NCBI GenBank assembly: GCA_029204045.2
Contig: CM055076.1
Location: forward strand, 21,640,269 to 21,704,268
DNA from: Tillandsia leiboldiana
Lineage: Eukaryota; Streptophyta; Magnoliopsida; Poales; Bromeliaceae
DNA length: 64,000 nucleotides
Direction of reading: 5' to 3'
A model generated the notes under the pieces. It was not told where the DNA came from, did no database searches, and saw only the letters and a program-made list of their open reading frames with translations. Within the stretch, counting starts at the first letter, position 1, and the number at the start of each line of letters is the position of its first letter. Made by a program: the position numbers and the translations under genes. Positions 9,944 through 21,515 of this stretch are shown piece by piece.

Positions 9944-11325
9944 GCGCCCCCCCTAGAGAGCAAAAGACCCTTCCACCCCGCTAAGCGCTTATCCAATTTC
10001 TCAATGATAGGTAAATAGTCGGATTTACGTAAGGCCTTAGGAGATAGAGGTAACCCCAGATATTTAAAAGGGAATCCCTGAATAGGGCAGCTGAAGAAGG
10101 ATGCAAGAGCTTCAGTTTGGGAGGTCGGCAGATTGATCGACGAGATAGAGCTTTTGCGAAAATTGATCTTGAGGCCAGAAATCTCCGTAAAATAATCCAA
10201 AATGAGTTTGATGACCCTCGCCGATCTGTCAGAGCCATCGAAAAAGATAAGTATGTCATCGGCGAATTGGAGGGTGTGTACTCTTTCTTCCCCAATGCCC
10301 ACCGAAGGGAGAAAGTCACAAAGTGTAGCCTCCTGGAGCATTCTGAAGAGCACGTCGATGCATAGGATGAAGAGGAGTGGCGACAGGGGGTCGCCCTGTC
10401 GAAGACCTCGTTTGCAAGGAAAGGAGCTGCCTGGATTGCCGTTAAGCATTACCGCCGTACTGGAAGAGCGAAGTAGGTCCATAATCCATCCGATCCACCT
10501 AGAGCCGAATCCCCTGGCCAAAAGCAGATTGTGTAGAAAGGACCAATCGACGTGATCGAATGCTCTCTCGAAGTCAATTTTTAGAATCGCAGCTTGCTTG
10601 TTGGTAGAGTGAAGGTGATGGGTTAGGATATGAGCACAGTAAAAGTTGTCGAGGAGGGATCTTCCTTTAACGAATGCCGTCTGAAAAGGATTTATAAGCT
10701 TGTCCAATAGGCGCTGCAGTCTTATGGCCAGAACTTTGGAGATAATTTTGATAAGGCTGTTCTCGAGGCAGATAGGCCTAAAGTCGCAAGCCGAGACAGC
10801 CTCGCTCTTCTTCGGAATGAGACAAAGCCAGCTGTCGTTAATCTCGCGGAGGTCGATGTCGCCGATGTAGAAGTTGGAGAATAGCTCCAAAATGCCCGCT
10901 TTGAGAACTGGCCAGTAACGGTGAAAGAACAGCATCGGAAAGCCGTCAGGCCCCGGGGCTTTGTCCGGCGCACAGGAAAAGATAATACCTCTAACCTCCT
11001 CTTCCTCGAAAGGAGCCTGGAGGCTCGAAAAATCGATCTCCGAATCAACAGGGGGGTACAACGAAACGTAGCTGAGTGTAGTCCTTCTATCGACAGCCAC
11101 TCCAAGTTGGTTCACATAAAACTCAAGCAATAGGGCAGCAATAGAGTCCTGGGAAGTCCGAATGGAAGCACCGTCGGCAAGTTGAGAAATATAGTTTTTA
11201 TTCCGCCGACAACTTGCTTTTAAGTGAAAGAATCTGGTATTAGCATCTCCAGCCCTAAGCCATTGCACTCTTGATCTCTGCCTCCATTTGATTTCCTCCT
11301 GTAGACATAATTCTTCATATCTCAA
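9931..11325 (-). pseudogene. LINE ORF2 part 2: reverse transcriptase
   Basis: A 464-codon frame with the non-LTR RT core: DKAPGPDGFP (residues 121-130), KIDFERAFD (249-257), RQGDPLSP (309-316) and the catalytic FADD (354-357). It copies the LINE RNA at the nicked target in the nucleus. The frame opens without the endonuclease upstream and closes at 9931 after LLLSRGGAWCF, where the reading frame shifts. All RT catalytic motifs are kept. Confidence 0.93.
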
Positions 11326-11441
11326 TTTAAGAGCGGTTCTGAGAGTGCACTCCCAGTCTAAAAGGGGTCTAACTTCTTCCGCTAAGTCAAGCCACTCGAG
11401 CCACCTAAGACAAAGATCTTCCTGAAGAGCGATGGAAGAAA

Positions 11442-12350
11442 TTAACCCCGCGCTCCAAGAGCGGAGTGCAGACTGAACGCTCTTAAACTTGGACGAGATC
11501 CTGCTAACGTGCCAGTCCCACTGGGTCTAACATTCCATGCCCTTGAAATCACCTCAGAGATATTCGGGTAACGGAGCCAGTAGGACTCAAACCTAAAGAG
11601 ATTAGGAGAAGGCACAAAGGAGAATGCCGTTAGCAACAAGGGGGTGTGATCAGACCTGGGCCGAGGTAAGGCACGAAGGGTAGAGCGCGGAAAAGAGAGA
11701 TGCCAATCTTTAGACACTATAACACGATCGAGACGTTCGAGAGTGGGTAGGCGTCTGCCGTTAGACCACGTGAAGGACTTGTTCATAATGGGGAGGCCGA
11801 ATAGGCCGATATCAGACACCACAGTCCTGAAATTGAGAATGTCGTTTAGATTTGAGGGGACACCATTCTTATCCCGAATAGATAGGAGGACATTAAAGTC
11901 TCCTAAGAATATCCCGAGCCCCTCCGAAAGAGAGCCAATAGAACGAATTTCTTGAAAGAAAGCCGATTTTAAATCCGCCGAATTTGGCCCATAGATATTG
12001 GAAATAGTGAATAATAATCCGTCTACCATTCTCCTCAAGACAAGATTAACCGAAAAAGCCCCGGCCCAATCACGCACACAATCGAAAAGGGTGGGGTTCC
12101 ACGCAGTCAGAAGGCCTCCCCTTGTCCCGGCTGCATCAAGGGTGCGATAGTCGCGGAGATGGAAACCACAGAAAGAGAGAAACTTGGAAGGGGAGATGGA
12201 AGCAAGCTTAGTCTCTTGCAAGCAAACCACACTGCATTTAGCCCTCTTGATGAAGGACTTAACCGCGGCGCATTTGGCTGGGTCGTTAAGGCCCCGGACA
12301 TTCCACGACAAGAATCTATAAAGTCTGTTTCTAGCCATGAAGATGAACAC
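11442..12350 (-). pseudogene. LINE ORF2 part 1: AP-like endonuclease
   Basis: A 302-codon frame with the exonuclease-endonuclease-phosphatase fold signatures of L1 endonuclease: SWNVRG (15-20), LQETK (44-48), NIYGP (118-122), LGDFN (149-153) and SDHTPL (233-238). In L1 elements this enzyme nicks the target DNA to prime reverse transcription. M at residue 5 (MARNRLYRFLSW) is an equally good start. It lies 36 bp after the ORF1 stop, the usual spacing of plant LINE ORFs. The frame is lost after about residue 290, which separates it from the RT. Confidence 0.9.
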
Positions 12351-12386
12351 CCACCGACAACAGGGGGAAGGAACAGCGGACCACCC

Positions 12387-13295
12387 TCAGGCCGGAAGGC
12401 CCTCCCCTTCCAAACCTCCGGCACCTAACCCCGGGTCCGGCGCTGGGGAGGTAGGGAAACCCGGAGAGATAATACCACAGGCTTTCTTGATCAGTTGCAC
12501 CTCCTCGAGCGAAAGGGGGTTAAGAATATTCGGCCTGAGGGACGGATTCGTCCCAATATTCGGAGTTCCGGGCGACATAGCCGGGAGAGAAACCGATGGC
12601 GAGCTACTGCAAGCACGAGCCGACGGGCCAGGGGTAGATGCCGGGAAAGAAGCGGGTCCGACCGAAGTCGAGAGTGACGAAACCTGGCGCTCGCTCGTCA
12701 AGGAGAAGCGCACAGTTTTCCTCTTTTTGCTCTTGAGGTCTGTTGCCTTGAGGATAGATGATTTTTTAACCCCGCTTCGCCTATGGTGCAACCGCTTTCC
12801 GGTTGCAAGAGGATCCAAACAAGGGGTCAAAAGCAAGCCCTTCCTGCTATCGGCGACTATTCCCGGAGAGCCAGCCATTAAATCGTCCACCGCTAAGTGG
12901 ACTGGGATCCCCCGATCCGCACCCTCCTGCAGCTGAGCGGCGAGAGGTGGTGCGCAGCTGCCCTCCCCAGGAGAAGATCCGGAAGTCAAACAGGGGGTCG
13001 GAAGGGCAGAGGATGGGGTCGGGCCAGCGCCGGTCTGAAGGCGAGGGAAGTTAAACTCCGTGATTGCCAGAGAGCTACCACGGTCTCATCCATTCCCCGA
13101 CCCGCCTGACCCAACAGGAGGAGGGTTCCGCTGAGAGTCGAGCGAAGGTTGACCCGGGTCAGCCGCTGGGATGGAAGAAAACCCCGAACGCGAAATGAAG
13201 TCCTCCTGAGCCTCCAAAGAGTCAAGACCAAGATGGTGATCCAGAGATTCTCCGAGGAGAATAGGATTAGTTGGCTCCCATGATTCGACAAGCAT
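12387..13295 (-). pseudogene. LINE ORF1 remnant (C-terminal gag-like part)
   Basis: One frame runs from MLVESWEPTNP (13295) to the stop at 12387, about 302 codons, interrupted by a TGA at 13086-13088. The text is rich in Pro, Ser and Gly and contains a basic patch KSKKRKTVRF. The nucleic-acid-binding zinc knuckle expected in plant LINE ORF1 is absent, so the N-terminal part is lost or very diverged. Identification rests mainly on its place directly before ORF2. Confidence 0.6.
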
Positions 13296-13340
13296 TATGC
13301 CATTTTTGTTTTTCTTTTGAGTATCGTGGGAGGTTAGGGT

Positions 13341-13737
13341 TTAAGGGCTAGAAATGTCTTTCCACTTATTATTACACGGCTATAATATTAAGTGAGAAAT
13401 TACTGGAGTAAAGCGTCGTTAGTCACATCGATCAGTTTGTGACATTTTAAAAATATTATATATTTAATATTTAAAATATTATAAAATTTAGAAATGATGT
13501 AATTAACAAACTTATTATTTTTGCTAAATAAGAATGTCATGCCTAGACCTTTTTATCAAAATATATTTTTGATTTTTTTTTTTTTTTAAAAAATAGAGTT
13601 AGCTGAAATCATATAATTTTTTTTTTTTTTTTTTTAAAATCTTGTTCGAAACTTGTGCAAATCCACCGCAAGCATAATTTTTTTTCTATCCACACAAACA
13701 TAATTTTTCTGTGCATGTATGGTGTAGAAGCGCAAAC
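13341..13737. other. AT-rich flank, no gene seen
   Basis: AT-rich sequence with several T runs (about 13568-13583 and 13618-13635). It is the target region of the copia insertion at its right edge. Confidence 0.6.
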
Positions 13738-14211
13738 GGTTGGATTTAATTTTTTTTATATATGGGCTAACATATAAATTTATAATTATATTATGCGCTA
13801 TCTAATTTAATAAGGTATTAAGTGATTTAATATGGGCTCTAAAAATATCTATTGGGTATGGAATATTAATGTGTAGAAACCTAATACAAGTCTAATTAGC
13901 ATTTATGAGACTCTAATTAAACATAGTATATAAGGAATATAAAAGGGTTGTAATTCCGAGTCAGATTCCTGCTGTCAATTGACCTGCCCCATTCAGAGCA
14001 AAATTAATTAGACAACGAATCTAGACTTGAAAGCACTCAATCCGGGCGATTTTACTATCGGTGTTTGAGAAACGATAAGATCAGAGAACGTGTTTCATCA
14101 GGCATGGATTCCGGTAAGTGTTTATAATGTTTTCAATTAGATGAACGATTATCTAATAATTTACATGTGTTTATTGGGTTATTTCGCATTAATTTGCATA
14201 CGGATCTAACA
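13738..14211 (+). repeat. 5' LTR of the copia element
   Basis: Starts GGTTGGATTTAATTT, where the 3' LTR has TGTTGGATTTAATTT, so the canonical TG has mutated to GG. Ends GATCTAACA. TATATAAGGAATATAAAAG near 13928-13946 is the likely TATA region. Confidence 0.92.
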
Positions 14212-14213
14212 AG

Positions 14214-14225
14214 TGGTATCAGAGC
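14214..14225 (+). promoter_or_regulatory. primer-binding site, initiator tRNA-Met type
   Basis: TGGTATCAGAGC lies two bases after the 5' LTR and complements the 3' end of plant initiator tRNA-Met, the usual primer for minus-strand synthesis. Confidence 0.92.
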
Positions 14226-14963
14226 CTCACATGCTTAAATCGTTAGATGTCGTTTTTATTTTGAATCTTTTTTTTCTACCATAAAGATTATCTAAGGTAG
14301 AAATTTAATTTAATTTATTTTTTTTTTTTTTAAGAAAATTATCATGAATCTTTTTTTTTTTCCGCATTATTGTTTGATTTGTGATATTTTGGATTCCGAA
14401 TTTCGATTGTTTAACGATTTCGGATAATAAAGTAAAGTTTTTTGGTTTTCTTTATGCAAAACATAATTTTGAATTAAATTCAAATTTTGGTATTTTTCTA
14501 TTTTTGGAATGTCTAATTTTTAAAGATAGACTAATTGAAGCAACGTGTTACCAAAGTAACATCTTTTGTGTAGATTAGTTTATTTGAAATAATTAGATTT
14601 ATGTATTTGTTGTTTATGCGAATGGTGACAGGCCCAAAGGAAGGTAACTATTTGGCCAAACTTCACATACAATTGTGGTAATAAATATGTGACAATTATC
14701 AAGTATACCGTGTAAATAATAAATCTATCCAAAAAAAGATTTATTATTTGACAGGATTAATTGTTAGTATTTGATTACTACGTTGAGAGTACCACTTACA
14801 ATTGATATTTTTGTCCATAGACTGAATGTCAATGTTGTTCTAGGTATCTTGTTTTGGGGCTCACTATTATTTGAATTTGTTTATTATGTTTTTGTTATGG
14901 ATAAAATTGTGAGCTTAATATTTGTTATTTTATTCTCTGTCCAGCTAATATTTCTGTTTTTCA
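14226..14963 (+). other. untranslated leader of the copia element
   Basis: AT-rich with T runs. No frame connects to gag before about 14964. Confidence 0.6.
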
Positions 14964-17900
14964 ATATATGCAAATATCAATTCAATCCCAGTGCTGAATG
15001 GCACAAATTTCAAGGATTGAAAAGAAAACGTTATGATTGTTCTCGGTTGCATGGATCTGGACTTTGCGCTACGGACAGAACAACCCCCTTCTCTTACAGA
15101 TAAAAATTCCGCTGAGAATAAAAGGGACTTTGAGAAGTAGGAACGTTTTAATCGCATGAGTCTCATGATTATGAAACGTCCAATTCCAGAAACTTTCAGG
15201 GGCGTTATATTTGATGAGGATGATGCCAAGAAGTTCCTTGAGGATCTGGAAAAGCACTTTGCCAAGAGCATAGAGGCTGAAACAAGTACATTACTATCTA
15301 AACTTGTTTCAATGAGGTATAAAGGAAAGGGCGACATAAGGGAGTATATCATGGAGATGTCTCATGTTGCTTCAAAATTAAAGGCACTAAAGTTAGAGCT
15401 GTCTGAGGACTTGCTCGTGCATCTGGTTCTCATTTATCTTCCTGCATAATATAGCCAATTTAAGGTGAGTTACAATACTCAAAAAGAGAAATGGTCTCTT
15501 AACGAGCTCATTTCTCATTGTGTGCAAGAAGAAGAAAGACTAAAGAAAGATCAACCAAAAAGTGCTCACTTGGCAACCTCCTCTAAAGATAAAAAGAGAA
15601 AAAAGGGAAAGGAAGCTGCGGTTGGGACACCACAAAATAAAGGGCAAAAGAAACAGGATTCATAATTCACCTGTTACTTTTGTAAGAAGGGTGGACATAG
15701 GAAGAAAGAATGTCCTAAATACGCCATTTGGCGTGTTAAGAAAGGTAAACTTCTCACTTTGGTTTGTTCTGAAGTTAATTTGACTTTTGTACCTAGACAC
15801 ACTTGGTGGATAGATTCTGGTGCTACTACTCACATAAGTATGTCTATGCAGGGCTGTCTGACGAGCCGGCAACCAAATGATGCTGAAAGATTCATCTTTG
15901 TGGGCGACGGCAAATCAGTTGCGGTTGAAGCCATAGGGATTTTTAGGTTGTTATTAAAGACTGGTTTTTATTTGGATTTAGAAGAGACATTTATTGTACC
16001 GTTGTTTAGACGGAATTTGGTTTCTATTTCTATTTTGGACAAATCTGGTTACTCTTGTTCATTTGGAAATAATAAATTTAGTCTTTTTCAAAATTTAAAT
16101 CTTGTTGGAACTGGTTCTTTATCTGTGAATGACAACTTATATTTGTTGGATACAATCACTTCATATAATGAATCCCTGTATACTAATTCTCATGGTACAA
16201 AGCGAAAATTAACTAATGAGAATTCCGTTATGGTATGGCACAAGCGCCTGGGTCATATTTCTAAACAGAGAATTGAGAAACTTGTGTCAGATGGAATTCT
16301 TGATCCCATTGATTTAATAGATTTTCAAGTATGTGTTGAGTGCATTAAGGGGAAGCAAACAAATATTAGAAAATTAAATGCCAATAGAAGTTCTGACGTC
16401 TTAGAACTAATTCATACTGATATTTGTGGATCATTCCCTACGGCTTCCTGGAATGGTCAACAGTATTTTATTACGTTCATAGATGACTATTCCCGTTATG
16501 GCTATTTATATTTGATTCATGAGAAGTCTCAATCATTGGATATTTTTAAGGTCTTCAAAGCTGAAGTTGATAAGATAAGGAACATTGTTTTTAAAGAGGA
16601 ATTCGTTTCTCTTCCTACAGTTGCTATTGACAATGATCAGGTTTCTATCATTGACATTATTCAAGAAGCAAATCCGGACAATCAAGACAATGCTAATGAA
16701 TTCCCCGTCCAAAATCAAGAAATTGCTCATGAAGAGAAAACTCAACAACCTCAAGAGCAAATGCCATTAAGAAGATCCACTAGAGAAAGAAGAAATGCCA
16801 TTTCAGATGATTATATCATCTTTCTTCAAGAACATGAGGAAGACATAGGACTGAAAGAAGATAATCCAATCAACTTTCGCCAAGTCATACAGAGTTATAA
16901 TTCTCAAAAGTGAATTGATGACATGAATGATGAGATAAAGTCCATGAACGACAATAATGTTTGGGATCTCGTCGAATTGCCTGAAGGTGTGAAACCTATT
17001 GGTTGTAAATGGATATTTAAAACTAAAAAGGATTCAAAAGGCAATGTCGAGAGATATAAGGCTCGTCTTGTTGCGAAGGGTTTTACTCAAAAGGAAGGTA
17101 TTGATTATAAAGAGATTTTCTCTTCGGTTTCATCGAAAGACTCTTTCAGGATTATAATGGCACTTGTGACTCATTTTGACCTTGAGCTACATCAGATGGA
17201 TGTAAAGACTGCGTTTCTCAATGGTGACATTGAAGAGACAATTTACATGGTGCAACCAGAAAATTTTGTGTCAGGCGATCCAAAGAAAATAGTTTGCAAA
17301 TTGAAGAAATCTATCTATGGGCTCAAGCAAGCTTCCCGTCAATGGTATCATAAATTTCATCAAGTAATTATCTCGTTTGGATTTGAGATAAATGCAGTTG
17401 ATGATTGTGTATACCATAAGTTCAGTGGGAGTAAATCTATTTTCTTGGTATTATATGTTGATGACATATTACTTGCTAGTAGTGATATAGGCTTATTGCA
17501 CGAAACTAAGAGATTTCTGACAAAAAATTTTGAAATGAAAGATCTTAGTGACACCTCTTTTGTATTAGGTATACAGATACACCGAGATCGCTCTCGGGGT
17601 ATCCTTGGGTTATCACAAAAGAGCTATATCGATAAGATTCTTAGCAGATTTGGAATGAAAGAATGCAAACCAGGAGATACCCCTATTGCTAAAGGAGACA
17701 AATTCAGTCTCAGTCAATGCCCCAAGAATGAGTTTGAGATGAATGAGATGTAAAAGATTCCTTATGCGTCGGCAGTAGGGAGTCTAATGTATGCTCAAGT
17801 GTGTACGCGTTCGGATATAGCGTACATTGTTGGGATCTTAGGCAGATATTTGAGTAACCCTGGAATGGATCATTGGAGAGCAGTCAAACGGGTTATGCGT

Positions 17901-18449
17901 TATTTACAGAGAACAAAAGACTACATGCTCACATATAGGAGATCAGAACATTTGGAGATCATCGGGTATTCTGATTCAGATTTTGCGGGATGCCAAGACA
18001 GTAGAAGATCCACATCGGGCTATGTTTATCTTTTAGCTGGAGAAGTTATTTCCTAGAAAAGTGCTAAGCAGACACTTATAGCTTCTTCCACTATGGCAGC
18101 TAAGTTCATATCGTGTTATGAGGCATCCAATCATGGGATATGGCTGCGAAACTTTGTCACTGTGCTGCGAATTTTGAATGGCATTCAGAGGCCATTAAAT
18201 ATATTCTGTGACAATAAATCGGCTGTACTATATTCGAATAACAATAGGAGCTCATCAAAGTCAAAGCACATTGACATTAAGTTTCTTGTTGTTAAAGAGA
18301 GAGTTCAGAATGGTTATATGTGCATAGAACATATTGGAACAAACTCTATAGTTCCGGATTCGCTCACCAAAGGTTTACCGTCCAAAGTGTTTTATGAGCA
18401 TACTGCTGATCATATGTGTGTTAAATTGTTTGATGATGTGCAGTTTTAG
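14964..18449 (+). pseudogene. copia gag-pol polyprotein with seven in-frame stops and an integrase deletion
   Basis: One reading frame runs through the whole element. Gag text starts near SIPVLNGTNFKD without a clear ATG. The CCHC knuckle is CYFCKKGGHRKKEC (about 15672-15713), protease WIDSGATTHIS (about 15807), the integrase zinc domain HKRLGHIS ... CVECIKGKQ, then the first catalytic region HTDICG and FIDDYSRYGY. RT has LYVDDILLAS (about 17450) and RNase H ends with SKHIDIKFLVVKERV. Stops are at 15018, 15138, 15447, 15663, 16911, 17751 and 18054; no frameshift was found. The integrase jumps from FKAEVD to KIRNIVFKEEF near 16575, losing the rest of the core, with the frame kept. Confidence 0.93.
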
Positions 18450-18854
18450 TGGGAGTTTGTATTTCGATGTTCTTTAATTTCAGGCACACTTTGTGTTCAT
18501 TTTCTGCAGAATAAAGTATATAGTTTATTTTATATTCTGAATGTGTTTTGTCTGTTATGACTTAATATGATCTCATTCAAGAATAAATTAGGACCAGTTG
18601 GAAATAGGCATGTTAAAATCACATTGCACATAATTTCCATGCTACACATCCATACTCGATCTATGTCATTGAATATGTTGGTATGGTGACCATTGATAGA
18701 CCGAGTTATGAATTTATATAACAAAGACTGCCTTGATCTCATGCTAATATAGTAGATGGACCAGATTGTAATTAAGTAGATGTTTTAGGAAAAGATAGCT
18801 ATCCTGGTGCGCACATATCATAATATAATTATTTCAAGATATAATACGTAGCTC
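18450..18854 (+). other. copia 3' non-coding region
   Basis: Between the last pol stop and the polypurine tract. No coding signal was seen. Confidence 0.6.
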
Positions 18855-18865
18855 AAGTAGGAGAC
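18855..18865 (+). promoter_or_regulatory. polypurine tract of the copia element
   Basis: AAGTAGGAGAC ends at the 3' LTR start; it is interrupted by pyrimidines but correctly placed. Confidence 0.55.
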
Positions 18866-19338
18866 TGTTGGATTTAATTTTTCCTATATGGGCTAACATA
18901 TAAATTTATAATTATATTATGGGCTATCTAATTTAATAGGGTCATTAAGTGATTTAAAATGGCCTCTGAAAACATCTATTGGGTATGGGCTATTAATGTA
19001 TAGAAACCTAATACAAGTCTAATTAGGGTTTATTGGACTCTAATTAAACATAGTATATAAGGAATATAAAAGGGTTGTGGTCCCGAGCCGGATTCCTGCC
19101 GTCAATTGCCCTGCCCCATTCATAGCAAAATTAATTAGACGACGAATCTAGACTTGGAAGCACTCAATTCAGGCGATTTTATTATCGGTGTTTGAGAAAC
19201 GATAAGATCAGAGAATGTGTTTCATCAGGCATGGATTCCGGTAAGCGTTTATAATGTTTTCAATTAGATAAACAATTATCTAATAATTTACATGTGTTTC
19301 TTGGGTTATTACGAATTAATTTGCGTACGGATCTAACA
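18866..19338 (+). repeat. 3' LTR of the copia element
   Basis: Starts TGTTGGATTTAATTT and ends GATCTAACA, followed by CAAAC. It matches the 5' LTR end to end. Confidence 0.94.
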
Positions 19339-19343
19339 CAAAC

Positions 19344-20019
19344 TGCACAACCACAATCACAAACAAACAACATGCATAAGGAAGAACCAACACAACAATT
19401 ACAACAACTACACCAACAACAACATGTACGTACAGCGAGATAGGTGAAAGGAAAGCAACTACAATTGATCAAAAGTCTCAATAAAAATCTAAATATCAGG
19501 AAGGTAGAGAAAACCAACACTACAAAAAACTCTTAGTTTAAAAACACCTCTTGAACGACGTTTTATACAAGCGTCGCTATTATGTAGTAAATTCTGATGT
19601 TTTACAAAGTGTCGTTATATAAATTGTCAATTTTTTTTTTTTTTATCAAATCTATTTAGTCTACTCACTCTTTTTATCACACACTTCTATTTTTAGGCAA
19701 ATTTTATGATTCTAAAATTTTTAAAATAAAATTTTACTTTAGTTTTTATATAATTTTATTTATAAAGTGTAATAAGTTTATAATATTAAGATAAATTAGT
19801 AACTAATAATTTATACTTTTGAAATAAAAATTAAAATAATATTTATTTAAATTTATAATTTAAAATTAAATTTATAATTTAAATATAATTTTAAAAATTA
19901 ACTTAACCCCCCCCCCCCTCTCTCTCTTTCTCTCTTTCTCTCTCTCTCCCTGTGCCAGAGCGAACTTAACACCTCCCCCCTCTCTCATAAACCACGAAAC
20001 CCTTTTCTTCTTCCACCAC
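19344..20019. other. AT-rich spacer with a CACTA-like end and a CT-rich run
   Basis: Near 19518 the sequence CACTACAAAAAACTC resembles a CACTA terminus, followed by short GCGTCG-containing repeats, but no partner end or target duplication was found. A CT-rich microsatellite lies at about 19918-19950. No gene was seen. Confidence 0.45.
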
Positions 20020-20429
20020 TGTCACGACCCGAGTTTCTTTTTTTTTTTTTTAAATCAAAGTTGAAAGCAATTTAGAACATGAGCAGGTCCCCACATGTAA
20101 AGAAATTTTTTTATCCTTCTGGACAAAGCCTTTCCTATATATGCACGGCTAAACACTTACAACCAATAGCAGAGTAGTTAAACTACGCATACAAATATTA
20201 AGCAATTATTACATGAATCATTTTATAATATTACAAAATTATAAATACGGAAGATAAATAAACTAGTGACAGAAGGGTCAGAACTATCGCGACAGCCTCA
20301 CCAACACGTCCCGACATCCCAGCACCCGACCGACCTGAAAAATGGTCACCCGGGAGGTGTGAGATACAACATAAGTGTATCCCAGTCGGCACAACGGGCC
20401 GAGAAATAGCTAATCGTACCTACTAGCAT
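20020..20429 (-). repeat. left part of an old gypsy-type LTR split by the CACTA element
   Basis: Begins TGTCACGACCCGAG and contains a stretch around GGGAGGTGTGAGATACAA whose reverse complement resembles the late part of the other gypsy LTRs here (a block with TTCTCACACC). So this LTR is probably read on the minus strand. It stops at the CACTA insertion. Confidence 0.5.
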
Positions 20430-20471
20430 CACTACACCAAAATGTGCTTGTAGAGGCGGTTCTTAGTTATT

Positions 20472-20649
20472 GTAGCGGCGGTTTAAACCGCCTCTACAAG
20501 ATCTAGAGGTAGTTCTAATGACTGCCTCTGGACCGCCGGCGTAGACGCCCCGCCCCCTCTACATTGTAGAGGCGGTTTGGGGGACCGCCGGGGAATACTA
20601 GAGATGGTTCTCTAGTGGCGGTTTTGACCACCGCATCATATTTTTTATT

Positions 20650-20740
<91 letters not shown>

Positions 20741-20945
20741 TCATAATAGCATAAAGGCGGTTTAAACCGCCACTACGAATGTTGTATTGTAGAGGTGGTT
20801 CAAACCGTCTTTATTAATATTATTTTATAGAGGTGGTTTAAACCGCCTCTACAAAGGTTTGCTATTTAGAGACGGTTTAACCCGCCTCTACAGATTAACA
20901 AAATCTCATTATAAATAGGCGGTTTGAACCGCCTCTACGTAAAAA
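20472..20945. repeat. left subterminal repeat cluster of the CACTA element
   Basis: At least six copies of a 20-28 bp motif built on GAGGCGGTTTAAACCGCCTC, in direct and inverted form, e.g. at about 20472-20499, 20753-20775, 20826-20850, 20870-20892 and 20921-20942. They are separated in part by an AT microsatellite. Confidence 0.88.
20653..20735. repeat. (AT)n microsatellite
   Basis: Uninterrupted AT repeat within the CACTA left subterminal region. Confidence 0.95.
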
Positions 20946-21404
20946 ATAAAATAAAAAATTATATTTAATAATTATTTTAAATCGCATTTATACACATAAC
21001 ATTACAGATTCGATGACAATCATACAAAATTTATCATTTACTTTCAAACATACACTAACAATACAAGAAACAAAATAATTCTCAATAAGTAGTAAAGACA
21101 TCATCAAAACTTCATAATTTAAGAAAACATACCAACTAAAACACATAACATATCGTTCAATAAGTGTCATAGAGAGTAGTAATGTCGTAATAAAAAAAGT
21201 ATAATAGTTTGTCAACATTTGAGTTGTCAATCATTCACAAAAATTTAAATTGCATTTTAATGTCCTTCATTTGTGGCCTTGGGCTCGTGACTTGCATTCG
21301 ATGAAAAATTATTTGGAGAAAATGTCCCAACCATATTTGTTTTGTCCCCAGCAACCTAAAAAAAAAATCAAACATTATAAAAATTATTAGTTATATGACA
21401 ACCC

Positions 21405-21406
<2 letters not shown>

Positions 21407-21499
<93 letters not shown>
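21407..21499. repeat. (AT)n microsatellite
   Basis: AT repeat just downstream (minus strand) of the transposase remnant stop. Confidence 0.95.
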
Positions 21500-21502
<3 letters not shown>

Positions 21503-21515
21503 ACTTGCGATTAAT

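Larger units (their letters stand above)
7156..13340 (-). mobile_element. L1-type LINE, long copy, coding-defective
   Basis: On the minus strand the order is ORF1 remnant, ORF2 endonuclease, reverse transcriptase, zinc-binding C-terminus, 3' UTR and a poly-A tail (T run 7156-7168 on the plus strand). The left boundary is sharp. The 5' boundary is uncertain, between about 13295 and 13340; the flank there contains a CCCTAACC-like leader on the minus strand. No target duplication was found by eye. ORF2 is broken near 11.3-11.4 kb and near 9.95 kb, and ORF1 has a nonsense codon, so the copy cannot move by itself. Confidence 0.9.
13738..19338 (+). mobile_element. Ty1/copia element with both LTRs, 5.6 kb, inactive
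   Basis: Two LTRs of about 474 bp flank a primer-binding site, one gag-pol frame and a short polypurine tract. The 5-bp target duplication CAAAC is exact on both sides (13733-13737 and 19339-19343). The LTRs differ at several dozen positions by eye, so the insertion is old. Domain order protease, integrase, RT, RNase H is that of copia elements. The lineage was not assigned. Confidence 0.95.

Noticed and set aside
12159..13109. Plus-strand frames opposite the LINE ORF1 and ORF2 start
   Set aside because: Mirror frames of the minus-strand LINE genes; no domain on the plus strand.
19518..19640. A further CACTA element starting CACTACAAAAAACTC
   Set aside because: No matching right end or target duplication was found, so only a possible terminus is noted.
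20472..20945. CRISPR-like repeat array
   Set aside because: Repeats are palindromic, irregularly spaced and placed at the end of a CACTA element in plant DNA; they are subterminal repeats.
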